Below are positions 1 through 23,803 of a stretch of DNA of 64,000 bases, in pieces; the stretch's first letter is position 1, and every line of letters starts with the position of its first letter. The notes beneath the pieces were generated by a model. That model was not told the DNA's origin, ran no database searches, and worked only from the letters and a program-made list of their open reading frames with translations. The stretch is from NCBI GenBank assembly GCA_965153355.1, contig OZ231127.1, forward strand, positions 37,262,001-37,326,000, in the 5' to 3' direction. A program made the position numbers and the translations under genes. Source of the DNA: Flaccisagitta enflata (Eukaryota > Chaetognatha > Sagittoidea > Aphragmophora).

Positions 1-177
1 ACTTTAAATGCCCAAAAACGACACATATGGCTTAAATGAAGAAAGTGACTTAAATGATCAAAAATGACCAAAAATGACTGAAAGCAACAAAAAATGACCA
101 AAAACAACAAAAAAATGACTCAAAATAACTCCAGATATCCCAAAATGACCAAAAATGACGCAAAAAAGCTAAGTGTT

Positions 178-248
178 ACGGACAGACCGACCGACAGACG
201 GACCGACGGAGCGGGTTGTAGAGTCGCGTGCACGCGACTAAAAAAAAA
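178..248. mobile_element. Remnant of hairpin-ended element
   Basis: Runs of GACCGACC-type sequence lead to the perfect hairpin GTCGCGTGCACGCGAC at about 223-240, followed by TAAAAA. This is the hairpin end of the dispersed family described elsewhere in the window; the other end is not seen. Confidence 0.55.
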
Positions 249-799
249 CAGTCGGCAGCAGCAGAATCGGCAGTGAGTGGAGACAGAGACAATATGATGG
301 ACAGAGTCAGCAGAGGCAGAATCGGCAGTGACAGGAGATATAGACCATCAGAGGTAATGTTGGCATGGCAAGGGGGGGGGAGTAAGGAGGATACTTTACC
401 AACCTGGGGTTTTGAAGTAAACGTTCTTAGTAGTATGAAGGCAGGCTTGCATCAGGAATTGCATCAACATAGGTAGTAAAGTGCTGAAAAATATTAGCAT
501 TAGTATTAACATTAGAATTAGCATGAGCCCCACAATTTCTCAAGTAAAATTTGTCATGCAGCTTCATGGCTAGTCACTCCGGCTAATGCCCTAGCCCTCA
601 GGTCGGCGTAGTATGGCGGCGCCACCCGACACTCCATTTTTTAGAGGGCTGCAAGAATGTAGCACCAATCCAAATTCACTCATAAACATGTTTTTTGTTT
701 CAATGTGTGGTTATTGGTTAGTTGATTTTGGGGAAGCCTCAAGCCTTTGGATTTGAGTCAAAACGGGAAGAGGGGGGGGGGGAGATGGAGGAAAAGGGG

Positions 800-1110
800 A
801 AAAATGGGCGTGTTGACACTTACAAAAATGGGCGTGTCGACACTCACAAAAATAGGGGTGTTGACACTTACAAAAATGGGTGTGTTGACACTTACAAAAA
901 TGGGCGTGTTGACACTTTAAAAAATGGGTGTGTTGACACTTGCAAAAATGGGTGTGTTGACACTAACAAAAATGGGCGTGTTGATACTCACAAGAATAGG
1001 CATGTTGACACAATTCTCAAGAGAATTTAAGATGACCACAGAGAGGCGTGTTGAGACAACCAAAAGTTGAGGTGTTGACACACCAAAAAAAAGGTGTGTT
1101 GACACAGCTT
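800..1110. repeat. 24-bp minisatellite
   Basis: About ten to twelve units containing GTGTTGACAC and AAAATGGGC, period 24 bp, slowly degenerating to the right. Because 24 is a multiple of 3, the array is open in frame and yields a repeated 'KNGRVDT' peptide on the plus strand; this is not evidence of a gene. Confidence 0.9.
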
Positions 1111-1228
1111 CAATTGGCGTGTATGATATGATGGCGTGTTTCTATTGTCAATCAAATGATAAATCTAGCAATGACTGCATGTAAATGTAGCTTCCATCAA
1201 GGACCGTTTCATAAGTCCAATTGACAGA

Positions 1229-1351
1229 CGTTACGTAACTGTTGGTATGTCTGCGTTTCGTAACGCCAAAAAACACACTTTATGAAACCTCCAAGTGTGT
1301 CACTAAGGCGTTTTTAGGTCGTTACGTAACGCAGGCATACCAACAGTTACA
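1229..1351. repeat. Imperfect palindrome, about 120 bp
   Basis: The left arm GTAACTGTTGGTATG and flanking CGTTACGTAAC are mirrored by CATACCAACAGTTAC and CGTTACGTAACG on the right. The arms are about 30-36 bp with a loop of about 55 bp. It may be a small foldback transposon. Confidence 0.7.
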
Positions 1352-2519
1352 ACACACTGAACAACACAAGTGTTGTAACGCTATATTGGCACGCAGCGAA
1401 TTACCTGGATAGTCACCATTACTTGGAAAACTTTGTTTTTTGATCCTATGGCTAAAATCCAGGCCTGTATAAAAAATCAAAGGGTCTGGAGATGGGGAAA
1501 GAAATCAATGGGGGAAAAAAAGAGAAAAAAAGGAAATTTGGGGAAAATATAACTTTTTACAGTACCAAATCATAAAACTCAAATAGTAAAACATAATTTA
1601 ACACTATTTAAACTTTAACTACATAGTATTATTGCTATATGGGGATGAAAATCATGGATTTAAAAATGCGATGCGACACGTCGCAGGGAAGAAAATCAAA
1701 GGCAGGGGGGGGGAAAAAAATCAAAAGCGACTCAAGAATATACACCCCTGCTAAAATCTTGTTATTCAGGCGATGGCCGTAATAACGCTCCTCGTCTGCG
1801 TCTATGGTACCGCCACTCCATTCGTCATCAAGTCATGAGTGTTGTATTCAGTCACACGGGAGGGCAGGGGCATTTATGCAGACGGTAGTTCATAATAAAA
1901 GAGCAAAGAAAAAGATTGGATTACAGACGCTAAGAATAACATGAAAATTGAAAATGTCAATTGTAACGGACTGACGAAACGACGGACAGATCGACCAGAC
2001 ATCCTATCGACAAAGTAGTTTGCTCGTGATTTTAAATACCTTGTACATCGTTGCAGGATTTATGAAATAGAAAGATAAGGGAGAGGGATTGGGAGAAAGA
2101 AAATTGGCATTTTAGGTGTACTACTTTTTGTTTTTATGAGCTTGAAAGTATAAAAAACACTATAATCTAGATACGAATCTTACTTGATTAACCTACCAAC
2201 CAACCATTAAACCAACCAACCCACCAACCAACACTCCATCTGACGCGTAAAACATAGATTTTATGTTCCTCAACTTTGAATAAATTTTTTTGGTCATATC
2301 GGCTCCTCTTTCTAGTGAAGATTGTGACAACTAGAGTCAAGTTCAGGTTCTGACAGAGATGTTGTTCCACTCACACACAACATTCATCTACGCAATACTT
2401 TCCACCCATTTCCATAATAAACTCTTCGTTTACACAAAAAACAAGTGGAGACAGAAATTCAATCACATACATCCAAACCGGGCAAATGTGCCCACGAACA
2501 TATACACACAAACGGTGGT

Positions 2520-2765
2520 TTTATGGGAGTCGTTGAGCAGGACGGAGTGGTGTAGCCAAGTGGCGCTGCCGTGTGGCGCTGTCGATTGGCACTGGCGAGT
2601 GATGCTGCCGAGTGGCGCTACCGAGTGACACTGCCGAGTAACGCTACAAAGTAGCGTCGCCGAGTGACGCTGCCGAGTAGCGCTGCCAAGTGGCACCAAT
2701 GAGTGGTGCAGCATTGTTCCGCGACTGAGTCACGCTGCCTTGTGGCGCAGCCGAGTGATTGTACA
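2520..2765. repeat. 15-bp GC-rich tandem repeat
   Basis: About sixteen diverged units of GTGGCGCTGCCGAGT. The period is a multiple of three, which explains open frames on both strands. Confidence 0.85.
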
Positions 2766-5403
2766 AATGGGATTACTATCATTACGGTAACGGTGTCTGG
2801 CTCTACTTTCTCACTCTTATCACCGAATGACATTCACTTTCACTGGAAGAAAATCAATTTCATTGTCACCTAGCAAATTTTGCTTGTTGGCACTTACAGC
2901 AAATGGTAAAGTAAAGATAAAGCAACACTGGGACTGTGTGCACAACCCTTGCAGACTCGGACCTTGATTGTTATGTTTTGTTTTGTTTTTATTTTCCTAT
3001 TTTCTCATCTTCTCTTCTATTGAATTATTAGTTTCTCGTGAACACTCACATCCATACCTCGTTTTCTCAACCTAAACCCAACATTAAACATCATCTAACA
3101 TTTGGTTAGTGTTCAGCATTTAATGGGAAGCTAAGGAAGTTTGAACTCTTGAAAATTGCATGATTTTTAGATGATTCTTTGATGGAATTGCATTGTCGCT
3201 ACTCATTCAGAAAGAAAGACGGCCATCTTTGGTGGACCTGCTCTGGTTGACATGAACACACTCTTAAACAAATAAATACAAATAAAGATAAACAAACGAA
3301 TGACGGTTCAAAGATTTTTATCAACGCCCAGAGACCGATTTTAAGACGCACGTATCAATGAAGTGGCTGTGAAAAAGTCGCTTGAACGCAATTTCCAAAA
3401 ATGAAAGTGATAAAAAATGTTGTATCAACGATAAGCCAGGCAATTAGGTTTCCACCCCGTTACTTGGCGATGGGGCACGCAGTGATGATCACAAGAAATC
3501 TTAATAGAAATTATCAACGTCACCCTCAAACGACTTTGAATATCACTCAGCTGAAACTCGTCTCATCCGAGTCGTAACAGACTCGGTCGGAGTCATGTTT
3601 CGGCGGTGGTGCCGGTAGAAGGTGATGGTGGTGGTTGTCTGATTGAAGGAGCGGTTGTGGTGGATGTGATGAAAGTGAGCAGGTGTAGCGATTATTGTAT
3701 AATACTCAACGAAAGAAAAGAGATGCAGTAATTACAGTGTAGTTGGGGCGTTGATGGTGATTTAGGTGGGTGAGCTGGTTTATGAGTGATTTTAGTGGGT
3801 TTGCGTGGCGGGGGGGGGGGGGGGTGGTCGTTGGGTGCTCATCTCCCCAGTTATATGATAATCGACAAGTGTCTGTAAAGTCGGAAGTTGATTATGTGAC
3901 TGCCTATGATTTGTCAGTAATGTGGCTTGACAAAATAATTCATGAAAGGTAGTAACAATTCATGCAGGTATACAGTGTATGACAGCGCGTGTCTACGCAT
4001 CATGTCACTGATATGGTAAAACGAGAGCTAGTGAGTGACCAAGCCACCGTGCTGCATCAAACCATTTTTTAACACTAACTTATTGAAAATGCATTGGACG
4101 ACTTTGTTAAGATTAGGAGAATTGTAAGAGGTGGAATGGTGTAACCTCTCACTTGAAGAAGCCTGCCGATTGATGGATTGTGTGTGGACGATGGTATGCC
4201 GCTCCTAGAGTATTGCGCATCGGTTGTTAGGAGTTAATGATTGTTAATCAGTATAAGGGATGATTAGTGTTTCCATGCAAAGCGTGACAATGATGATATG
4301 CGTGCACACCTACACAGAGGACAGAAAGCGACAACAAATAAGCAAGCGAAGATGGAGAATGCTGCTGGTAGATTGGGACAGCCCAACCCACAATGTCCAC
4401 TATTGATAAGCACGTGCGATAGATAATGTTTATTAATAACGGCTTTAGTAATTAGAGTTTGTTAATTAAAGCTCCTTCTAAGGACCCAGCGGTCCAACTA
4501 GATAATCTAGATAGGATGGGGAAACAAAGGAAATCAATATATGTACAAGCAACATGCAGCGTGAATAAATGATAGCGAAATCAAATGAAACGAAGCGACA
4601 GTTATGAACCACACATGCAATGGATATATAATGATCGTGTGCGATAAATAATGTATGTTAATCATAGGCGATTGTCACATCTTTAAAGTCTCTTAACGCT
4701 TTGTGACATTTTCCATGAGGCGCCTCCACACAGTCCATTTCCGGCGCCTTACAGAATAACTAACGAAGTGTACCTCGTGCATGCAATAAACGTGATAATC
4801 TCAACTACGAACGACTGACGTCAGCGCGTGATTTCATTTGCCGGTTCGTTTAAAATAATTGGCTGAGAGTGAGAGAAAGCACATAGTTGGGAACTTGGGA
4901 TGTCAACTATGCACGGAGTCATGGTTCTTGTAGGCAAGAAGGTGGGTATTGACGGAGAGCCTTTTAAAAACAGTAAATGAATACTTTGGGGCAGTTTGTG
5001 GTAACGAGGGATGAGGACAGTGAAAGGAAGAAAGGCGGGGAAATCATGGTGAACGGAAAGTTAGCACGATAGTCAGTAGAAGTGTGAAACGATAGAAACT
5101 AAATCAGAAGGATAGAAACGGGTATGTCGTCGGTAGAAAGGTAGGAGGATAGGTAGATTGTGATTTCAAAGGTAGGTAGATGCAAAAACAGGAGGGAAGA
5201 AACGGGTGAGTAGTCAGAGGAAAGGTGCGTGATAGGTAGATTGTGATTCGGAAGGAAAAAGGCGTTTGTGACGCGTCTGGAAGAAGTTCGAAGACGAAGC
5301 GCCCCGGGATGGAAACTCGAAGAAAATGCAGGCGATGAGAAAGAAAGAGGGGAAAAAAGACAAGACAAGACAAGACAGACGCGAAACTGACTTCTATGAG
5401 GTG

Positions 5404-5404
<1 letters not shown>

Positions 5405-5434
<30 letters not shown>

Positions 5435-5736
5435 GAAAAGAAATGGAGACAGAGATAGAAAGAGAGACTGAAAAGAGGCGGCTGCTGCTGGGACCATTAA
5501 CGACGCTGCTTCGCCGCTGAATCCCGGGAGTGCTGCGGGATTCTGAGGCTTTTTTTTCCGCCGCTTGTGCTTCCGCTACGGCCGGCGACTTGAGCGGGCG
5601 GCGGCGGCGGCGGCGGCGGCTGCTGAATGGAAACCGTCCGGTTAGGTCAGGTTACTCTCTCTCTCGCTGACTTGTCTGCCTTCGCGAAAGATGGAAGAAA
5701 CGCTTCGCTCATGACGACAAGAGGGGGTGGAAATGG

Positions 5737-5792
<56 letters not shown>
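5405..5792. repeat. GA microsatellites
   Basis: GA runs at about 5405-5431 and 5744-5791, separated by the GC-rich patch. Confidence 0.9.
5500..5660. promoter_or_regulatory. GC-rich, CpG-rich patch, possible promoter
   Basis: The stretch contains a GGC run (about 5598-5622) and many CpGs in an otherwise AT-rich area. An ATG at 5628 after the run is followed by a possible donor (gttagg). It could be a promoter or 5' exon of a gene that I do not see. It is also possible that it is only a trinucleotide repeat. Confidence 0.2.
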
Positions 5793-5798
<6 letters not shown>

Positions 5799-6221
5799 GA
5801 CAGATTCACACAAACACACCAACACAATCAGTCACACAGTCACATTCATTACGTGCGACACGTTTTCGCCGATAACCCGATACGCTGCAACATGTAAAGA
5901 TGGGTATTACTACAAAGATTCTATCAGCGCTTTATTATGCCGATACATGACAAGATGGGTAGTACTACAAAGACTCTATCAGTGCTTTATTATGCATTTT
6001 CCCCCAAATCCCAAAACACCCCAAAACACTTTCATTTGAGTGTACTATCAATCTCCCAGAATCACGGAAATCATAAAAATGGAGTTGTGTCGGAAATTTT
6101 GCTTGAAAATAATTATTTGGCTTGATCTTTCAATGCTCTCTTAACGCTTTGTCAATGATTGCATCTTTTTATGCAACTACCTCTTGCATTTCGTCACATT
6201 GACCTTTCTTTCCATCCCTAG

Positions 6222-16150
<9,929 letters not shown>

Positions 16151-16248
16151 GTGTGATTTCGAGATTTCTTGACTGAAAGTATTTTTATGCAAATTTTTCA
16201 TCAAAGCATGAATAGATGAATAAATGAATGCATGGATTTGTATATGAA

Positions 16249-16322
16249 TGTATGAATGAATGAATGAATGAATGAATGAATGAATGAATGAATGAATGAA
16301 TGAATGAATGAATGAATGAATG
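16249..16322. repeat. AATG tetranucleotide repeat
   Basis: About 18 units, 100 bp beyond the last plus-strand dynein exon. Confidence 0.95.
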
Positions 16323-19300
16323 AACTATATTCAGGAATTCAAGGTCGGATTGATGATTGATGATTGATGACTTGTACTTTAAAGGATAATAATATACGTT
16401 ATGTCTCAATTATTAATAGCTTTCAGCTAGGTAGCGTTTAACCATTATTAACAAGTTAGAGGCAATGAGTAATACCAGTATCAGATTCACAAGAGGGTAT
16501 TTAATAGGTAACAGAGTATTTGCAGGAGCAACAGACAATTTATAATAAATAATGCAATGCCCTTAATTAATAGATTAACTTACATTGTTAGAGCTGGAGT
16601 AATCCTACTAAAATTTTCGGAGAGGAAAGATCTCTCCTAAAGGTCTCTTTAGCTTATATATCTTACAATATTGTTTTGGGATCTAATAACAAACTGTTTC
16701 TCATATCCTGGATGAAAGACCACAATCATATCAATATTCTTGGGTTCATTATTCCAACTTATTCAAATATCTTGTTTTAATTTCATATTGGAATTTGCCA
16801 TGACAATAAAGTTACGTTTCTAGTTTATTTGTCATTTTATATTTCTACATCACCCTGCTTCATGTAAAAGTACTTCAATTTTTATCTAAAATTGAAATAC
16901 TTTTAATCAAGAAAATAATGACATAAGAAATTAAAACTTCAACTGAATTATTACAATAATTATCATAAACTAAAAAACGTCTTTCTAATTGCCTAATTTT
17001 TGTGTGAAATATTTTCTCTTCAGATAGTATATGAATTCTAAAACTAATTCTTTACGCAACCTTTCATAGGAACAATATCCTCACCTACCCTTTTATGACA
17101 GTTCACCTTAAGCATGAATTAATGAATAGAAAGCAAAGTGTAACACCATATAAATGCAATGCACAATTAACAATACAATTACAATTCAATTGAAAATTAA
17201 CGGTTGTCTTTTGTTCTTGTCGATATCACCGGCACTGCATTCAATAGAACACGATAACGTTGGTGGGTGAGTGTCAGTGAGTGCCAGTGTTCGTGATACA
17301 TTTTTTTTCTTTCTGAAGTATGTAACCAAATTGTTTAAGAGTGTAACTATTGCTTTTCAAATAGTTTTTGAAAGGTCAAAGATATGACAAATCTTTACAC
17401 TGTACCATTTTAGTGTTTGTTTTTTTTTTCAGTTGGGATGCTATAAGAATTCTTTCTTTAGAATTCTTTCTTTTTCGTTACTGACCTTTCCTGTCAGTTC
17501 ACATTTTTGAGTTTTTAATTTCTTTTGACTTAGAGATATTTTCCATTTTTCTCGTTTTGCCAATATTGGTGAAGTGGCAGCAGGGGAATCGGGTCAATGT
17601 GGGTCACCCCCATGTCGTGTTGTATGGGTGCAGAATGTTATAAGTGATAATCTTCTGTTGTGGTGGTTAAAATGCAATTGATGTGATATTATGAGTGATG
17701 CTGTGTGATGCTGTGTTCATTGAAAATCGATTCTCCAAGTTCTTTTTCTTTTCTTTGTCCTTTGTCTATGTCTTTGCCAGTGTCAACAATTTTTATCACA
17801 AACGGCACGGTATACATCCATAAATTCTAAAAATTGAATTATCACTACAAACAACTTGGGTAAAGTGAGATATATTGTTCCATTTGTCAAACATTTTTGA
17901 TTCGTCAATTCTGTCTCTCAATGCCTACCTTATTTCTCTCCCCTCTGGAGAGGTCTGTCTGTCAGTCAAATTCCCCCAGCAGTGTTGGAAATGTCCATCA
18001 GTATGTTTTTGTATTTCTATAAGCTTTGTTAGGCTGTTTGTCTGCCTCCTTCCCAAACAATGACGCAGTCTGTCAGTATGTCTTTTCCTATCACCCCTTT
18101 GTCTGTCTGTCAGTAAAATGTCTGGCCCATTGTACATTAAGTTTAAATCAATGTTTTAATGTCCATTGTGGTCAGACTATAAAAAGGGCCAATATTCCAT
18201 TTTTCAACTCAATTGTAACTCACTTGTTATGTCACTGCCTCACTTAATTGTCCATCAGTCTGTCAGGTATTATAATCCAATTACACCAGACTACCTGTTT
18301 TGAATACCTTTACATAGTTTGCTGAAGTTTTCTTTATGAAGTCCAACCTTTTTTATATCACTCCAACCATCCACCAAAAAAAAACTTCAGCAAACTATCA
18401 TTCAATTCTCCAACTCTGTCCTCCATCATCGGACAGACAAATAACCAAAACGACATACAGGCAATAAAACTTTCAAAATGAACCTCGACTCTTGGGCATC
18501 CATCCCCAACTCTCAACAACAAAGGAAAAAACCATGCCTTCCAAACGACCAAGCGATGGATAGACGGACCAACTGATTGACCAACGGGCGATCCACTGAT
18601 CTACAAAATGGAGTCACACAACATGCCACAAACACTACTAAAAAATATGTACCTGTTCTCATGGAACAAGACAAAGTAAATCTCCAAACACTAATATAAT
18701 TTCACATGTTCTGAAAAGAATTCTTTAAGCCTTTACCGTAGCTTATAATCCATTACTCCATGTTTGGGGACTTATACGGATATCAGTTTTAGCAGACGAA
18801 CAGATAGACCCAAAATCTGTAGAGTCGTGAATTCACTAGTAGAAACCCAAAAACAATAGCTATTCCCTCAGATAAGCATTCTCGGCCAATAATCACCTTC
18901 AAGTGGCCTACCATCAAGCTTACCAAGTCCAACCGGCCAGACTCGTCTCACCTACCCACATCTTCCGCCAAAATACTTCAAAAGAAAAATAAAACTCTTA
19001 TTACTCACATCTTTAGAAGCTAAAAGAAATTTTTTTTCTTTTTTCAAAATACTTCTGGAATTCTCCAGATTTTCTGAAATACTCCAAAATTCTCTAAAAT
19101 CCTTTACAACTTTCAAATTTTTTTTTCAAAACTTATCTAAAATTTGTAAAAGTGACAAGAATTTTCAAAAAAAAAAAACTAACTGCTAACACCTTCAGCA
19201 TCTATCTGATGAAAATAATTATCTCCAAATTAAATCACCAAGACAAATCATCAATCCCAAAAACAAAACTAAGTCCAAAAATTGCACTGGTCTTGGGCTG

Positions 19301-19399
19301 ACCGGAAACCCCTATTTTTCAGCCCAATACATGAAACCAGCCCGGCTTTCACAATTGGGAAAAGTCACGATTCCCATGAACAAAGCCAGATACATCGCA

Positions 19400-19960
19400 A
19401 TCCAGTCACGGATAGTCAAAATTCAGCCAAAGTAGCAAAATTTAACAAAAAAATAGTTCAAAATTAGCCATAATATCAAAATTTAACCTAAAATAGCCAA
19501 AAGTAGCCTAATTTGGTAAATTTTGTCAAAAACAGCTAAAATTAGTTTATTTTGGCCCATAATAGCATAATTGAATCCTAAATGCCAAAATTAGCATAAA
19601 ATGGCAAATCAAGTTAAGGAAAGCTAAAAATTCGCCAAAACATCAACATACAATAATTATAGCTAAAATCAGTCAAATTACTAAAATTTAACCAAAATTA
19701 GTTAAAATCAGCTAGAATATGAAAGTCAACCAAAATTAGCCAATTTCAGCCCATTTAAGAAACATTGACCAAAATTGTCTAAAATCAGCCAAAACTTTAA
19801 AAATACTAACCAAGTTGAAATATCAAATATTGACTAAAAATCAACCAAATTCAACCAAAACTGTAAAACATGATTAGAATTACTAAAAAAATATCTAAAA
19901 CAGTAATGTCTTGTTCAACCATAGTCAACATAGTCAAAATATACAATTTACACCAAATTT
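19400..19960. repeat. Degenerate short-period AT-rich repeat
   Basis: Dozens of near-copies of 'caaaattagccaa' and 'gtcaaaatcagc' in the same direction suggest an old tandem array with a period of about 10-12 bp. Confidence 0.55.
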
Positions 19961-20348
19961 CCACATATTTGCCATAAACATGACACTAACAAATTCGACC
20001 CTATCATCCTATCAAAATCCATCTTCCCCCACTGGGAATCGCTTTAACTCAGACCATTTAAAAAAATGACACTGTCAAGGCAAAGCTTGAACAATTCCCA
20101 ATAAATGGCCACGCCCCCATCGTTATAATTCACGTTGTAGATCTCATTTATTACTCCCATCTCTTTCTTCAACATCGTATTTTCCTTCCTTCTTTCCTTC
20201 CTTCGCCTCCTTGCGGCTTTCCTCAGCACTGGTGGCCAATTTTTATACCCCGTCACCTCATCCCTTGTTTCCTCCCCTAAATATGCAAATTCAGGTTCAA
20301 TAACATATAATTCCCCTTCCCTTCGCCAATCTTACCATACCTGTTTCA

Positions 20349-20755
20349 TCATGGATATTGACAAGGCCTAATTGAGATAAATTTTTTTTCTTTTCCAACG
20401 TTGCGGACCCATGGTCCTGATTCATTTTCTAACCTAACACCTTCGCCCTTCTTATAACCTAGAGGCATTGGACACCCCTTCAGTGCCTCCACCGCGCCCC
20501 CACTCGGCAGGCCGGTACTTCCAATTATAGTCTGCCGGCCGTTCAGACGGCCCGTACCTGTATGCTGAAGGGCTGAGGATACAGGCCCGGGTCCCAATTG
20601 ACCAATGCTCCAATTGGCGCACAGACTCGCTCCCCCGTCAGCTTCCACCGCTGACGAAGGGGCGGTTTCCCCTATATCAGCCATTCCCAGTCTATCGGGG
20701 GAGATATGAGGGGGACCTATCCATTCCGCTTTAGGGATTTATGCCAGCACACCCC
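20349..20755 (-). other. GC-rich islet with a 111-codon open frame
   Basis: In an AT-rich area this ~400-bp block is markedly GC-richer. It has an open frame on the minus strand (20349-20684) whose peptide is not low-complexity ('MADIGETAPSSAVEADG', 'GSTGLPSGGAVEALKGCP'). I do not recognise it. It may be an exon or a fragment of a transposon; no clear partner exons were found. Confidence 0.3.
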
Positions 20756-23343
20756 GTTAATTCTCTATGAATATCCATTTTAGCATATCACGCTCTCCTG
20801 CGAAACAACTGCCCCACCCCAGCTCAGTTCCCATATCCCTTTTGCATCAAAAAAATTTCATGGCACCCGATGGTCTTAAGTAAACATCATTTGCATTCCA
20901 GGCATCACATCTCAAACACAAATGTTCATTCACCATCTTGATAAAGTATCATATGAAAGGCCTTTTCATACAACACTTACTCAAAAAGGAAATGATCGCA
21001 ATCTAAGACTGTAGGAAACTTATTTTAATTCGATAATAATGAAAGATTATTCTTTACTTACTGACTCATGCAGATTCTGCAGATACTATAAACAAGGGGT
21101 ATCTCAACCTAACATGTTAAAAAAACACAAAAAACAAACATAACAACACACGTTAAACAACACCACATCCTCAATAATTTTTGAAACAACAACTTCGGAC
21201 TCAAACAAAATCCGACCTCTGAGACAAAACTTATGAGGCCGTGAGGTTCCTTCATGATCTGAACTCCGAAACCATTATCATGGCAACCAGCCAACCATGA
21301 TCACAAATTCTTCTCCCAACATACTACGTAATCATACAAGCCAATTCCCAACGTGTGCTCCCAATAATGACACACTGAAAAACTGCATGGAAAATTACAC
21401 CCACTGTCAATCATAACAACCAAGCATAACCATCCAACATTCATATCTTATTCTCATGTACTTACACCTTCTCCTTAAAAATATTTTTTCATATAAATTC
21501 ATCTATATATCAAAAAATTAATACATCTCCTAACATATATGCATAATACAATTTTCTTACCTATTGCAATGAACAATACAATACAATGATACATAGAGGT
21601 GACAACACAAGGGACAGTAGCAAATAACTATCTGGAATGCATATGGTTAGGTTAATTTGGTTATAACTGTTAATTTGGTTAAAATGATCAAAAACAGACA
21701 ATATAGACAAATGTTGCCCACCTCCCAGAAGTTATTTTGACAATCATACTTAGTAGTCATAAAATATATATGAAATAAACCAATATTCATACAACACTTT
21801 CAAACCCTAAATGATATACAAAAAATATAACTAATATATATGAAAAAAAAACCAATCACATATATAAACAACATCTGAAGTTGAATAAATTTAAAGTACA
21901 TATAACAAAAAAATCTAATACCAAAAGACCCGAAAGACTGCACCACAAATCACACAATCAAACTACACATTCCAATAATCCGTGCTTTTCATAATCGGAT
22001 TCAATATCTCTGTATTCTAGTTCCCCAGTCCCAGTCCCATGTTCAAACACACGGACACATCTTCCACACATATCACCGACAACAACCCATGACATGTCAT
22101 CCAATCTATGACGTCATATACAACCTCGTCATGCGAACAGGCCATTACTATGTCGGCACCAAAAATATGCCACTTAAAATCCAAACGTACCAGCCCAAAT
22201 ACAATTGGGCATGTCCATCCACCTATCATAAATAACTGACTCACTCACTAAACTTGAATTTTCAAAATCTGATATATCCACATCTCTCATTTTATCTCCA
22301 AAATTGGGCTATCCAAAAAAAATCCAAAGATCAAAATCTACAGTTAAACTAAAAAAATTAGCAGCTGAGCAACATTTCTGTGACTCAGATGGTAAAATTT
22401 AGTTCAATGATAAAAAAATGATTACGGCTGTATCCGACAGACATATAAAATGTCCAAAAATAGCAAGAAACCGACACATAGGCAAACCAACCAACGTACC
22501 AACGGACCGACCCAAAAGCCATACATAGAGCTGCGTCACATGCAACTAAATATATAACAAAATACAGCGCGACCATGACATAATGGCACTAAAAATATAT
22601 CCTCCAACCTGATCACTCCACGTCACCGTCCACGCGTCACAAACACGTGACTAAAGAACATGACAACCAACGTGGCACCCAACACATACAGGCAGTTTCC
22701 ACAATAAGCTCGACCGATGGAAAATAGGCGACTGAATCCGTTAACATCGATAAAAATGTCATAGTTCCATAATAGTTGCATCAAATAGCCTGAAAATTGA
22801 GCCTTATGCTCGGATTTTAATACTCCCTTAGATCATATAAAAAAAAATATTCTTCTACTTAAAATGTGTCCAACATGTAAATCTTATCATAATCAGAGTA
22901 ACATAAGAGTAACAGGGTGTCAACATATTAGGTCACTCTCTTACAAAAATCACTAGAAAAATCATCAGCCAGAATTGACATTGCAAGTAATCTAGGTTAC
23001 ATCTGTACTTAAGGAAAAAAATTTTCCATAATACCTAAGATATTGCCATTTCAAAAATAGTATATTACGATATGTCAAAATCAAGCACATTCAACGAATA
23101 ATTAAGAAAAATATGGGTTTGACACAATCTGTCACTGTCACTGTCTGTCCCTCACTGTCTCATCCTCTGTCCATCACTTGGTCTAATTTTCTCTGCCTGT
23201 ACTTACCTGTCTGTAATTTTCTGTTTGTACTTTTCTGTCTGTACTTCTGTCTGTACTTCTGTATGTTTACCGGTCTCATCTCTGTCTCTCAATTCTCATT
23301 CTATCCCTCTTTGTCGATTGATCTTTCTTTCTGTCCATCTCTG

Positions 23344-23662
<319 letters not shown>

Positions 23663-23803
23663 TAGTTTCGACCCCTCTTGTACGTCCGTTCGTCTGAGTC
23701 TGCCCCTGTCTCTGTAGCTGTCCCTCAGCCTATCCCTGTTCGTCAATATTTTTCTTTTTGAATTTCTAAACTCAAGTCAATTTCCCAAGAAGACTCTTTT
23801 ATT

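Larger units (their letters stand above)
1..6221. other. No recognised gene; repeats and a GC-rich patch
   Basis: Neither strand shows a dynein exon or other recognisable coding exon here. It holds a hairpin-element remnant near 178-248, a 24-bp minisatellite, a palindrome near 1.23-1.35 kb, a 15-bp GC-rich tandem repeat near 2.5 kb and GA tracts near 5.4 and 5.75 kb. The rest is unremarkable, moderately AT-rich sequence. Confidence 0.6.

Noticed and set aside
805-1030. CRISPR-like regular repeat array
   Set aside because: Units are contiguous without unique spacers, there are no cas genes, and the DNA is eukaryotic.
1776-1842. Short frame starting 'MAVITLLVCVYG' resembling a signal peptide after a possible acceptor
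   Set aside because: Only about 22 codons, ends in TGA, and no downstream exon could be linked to it.
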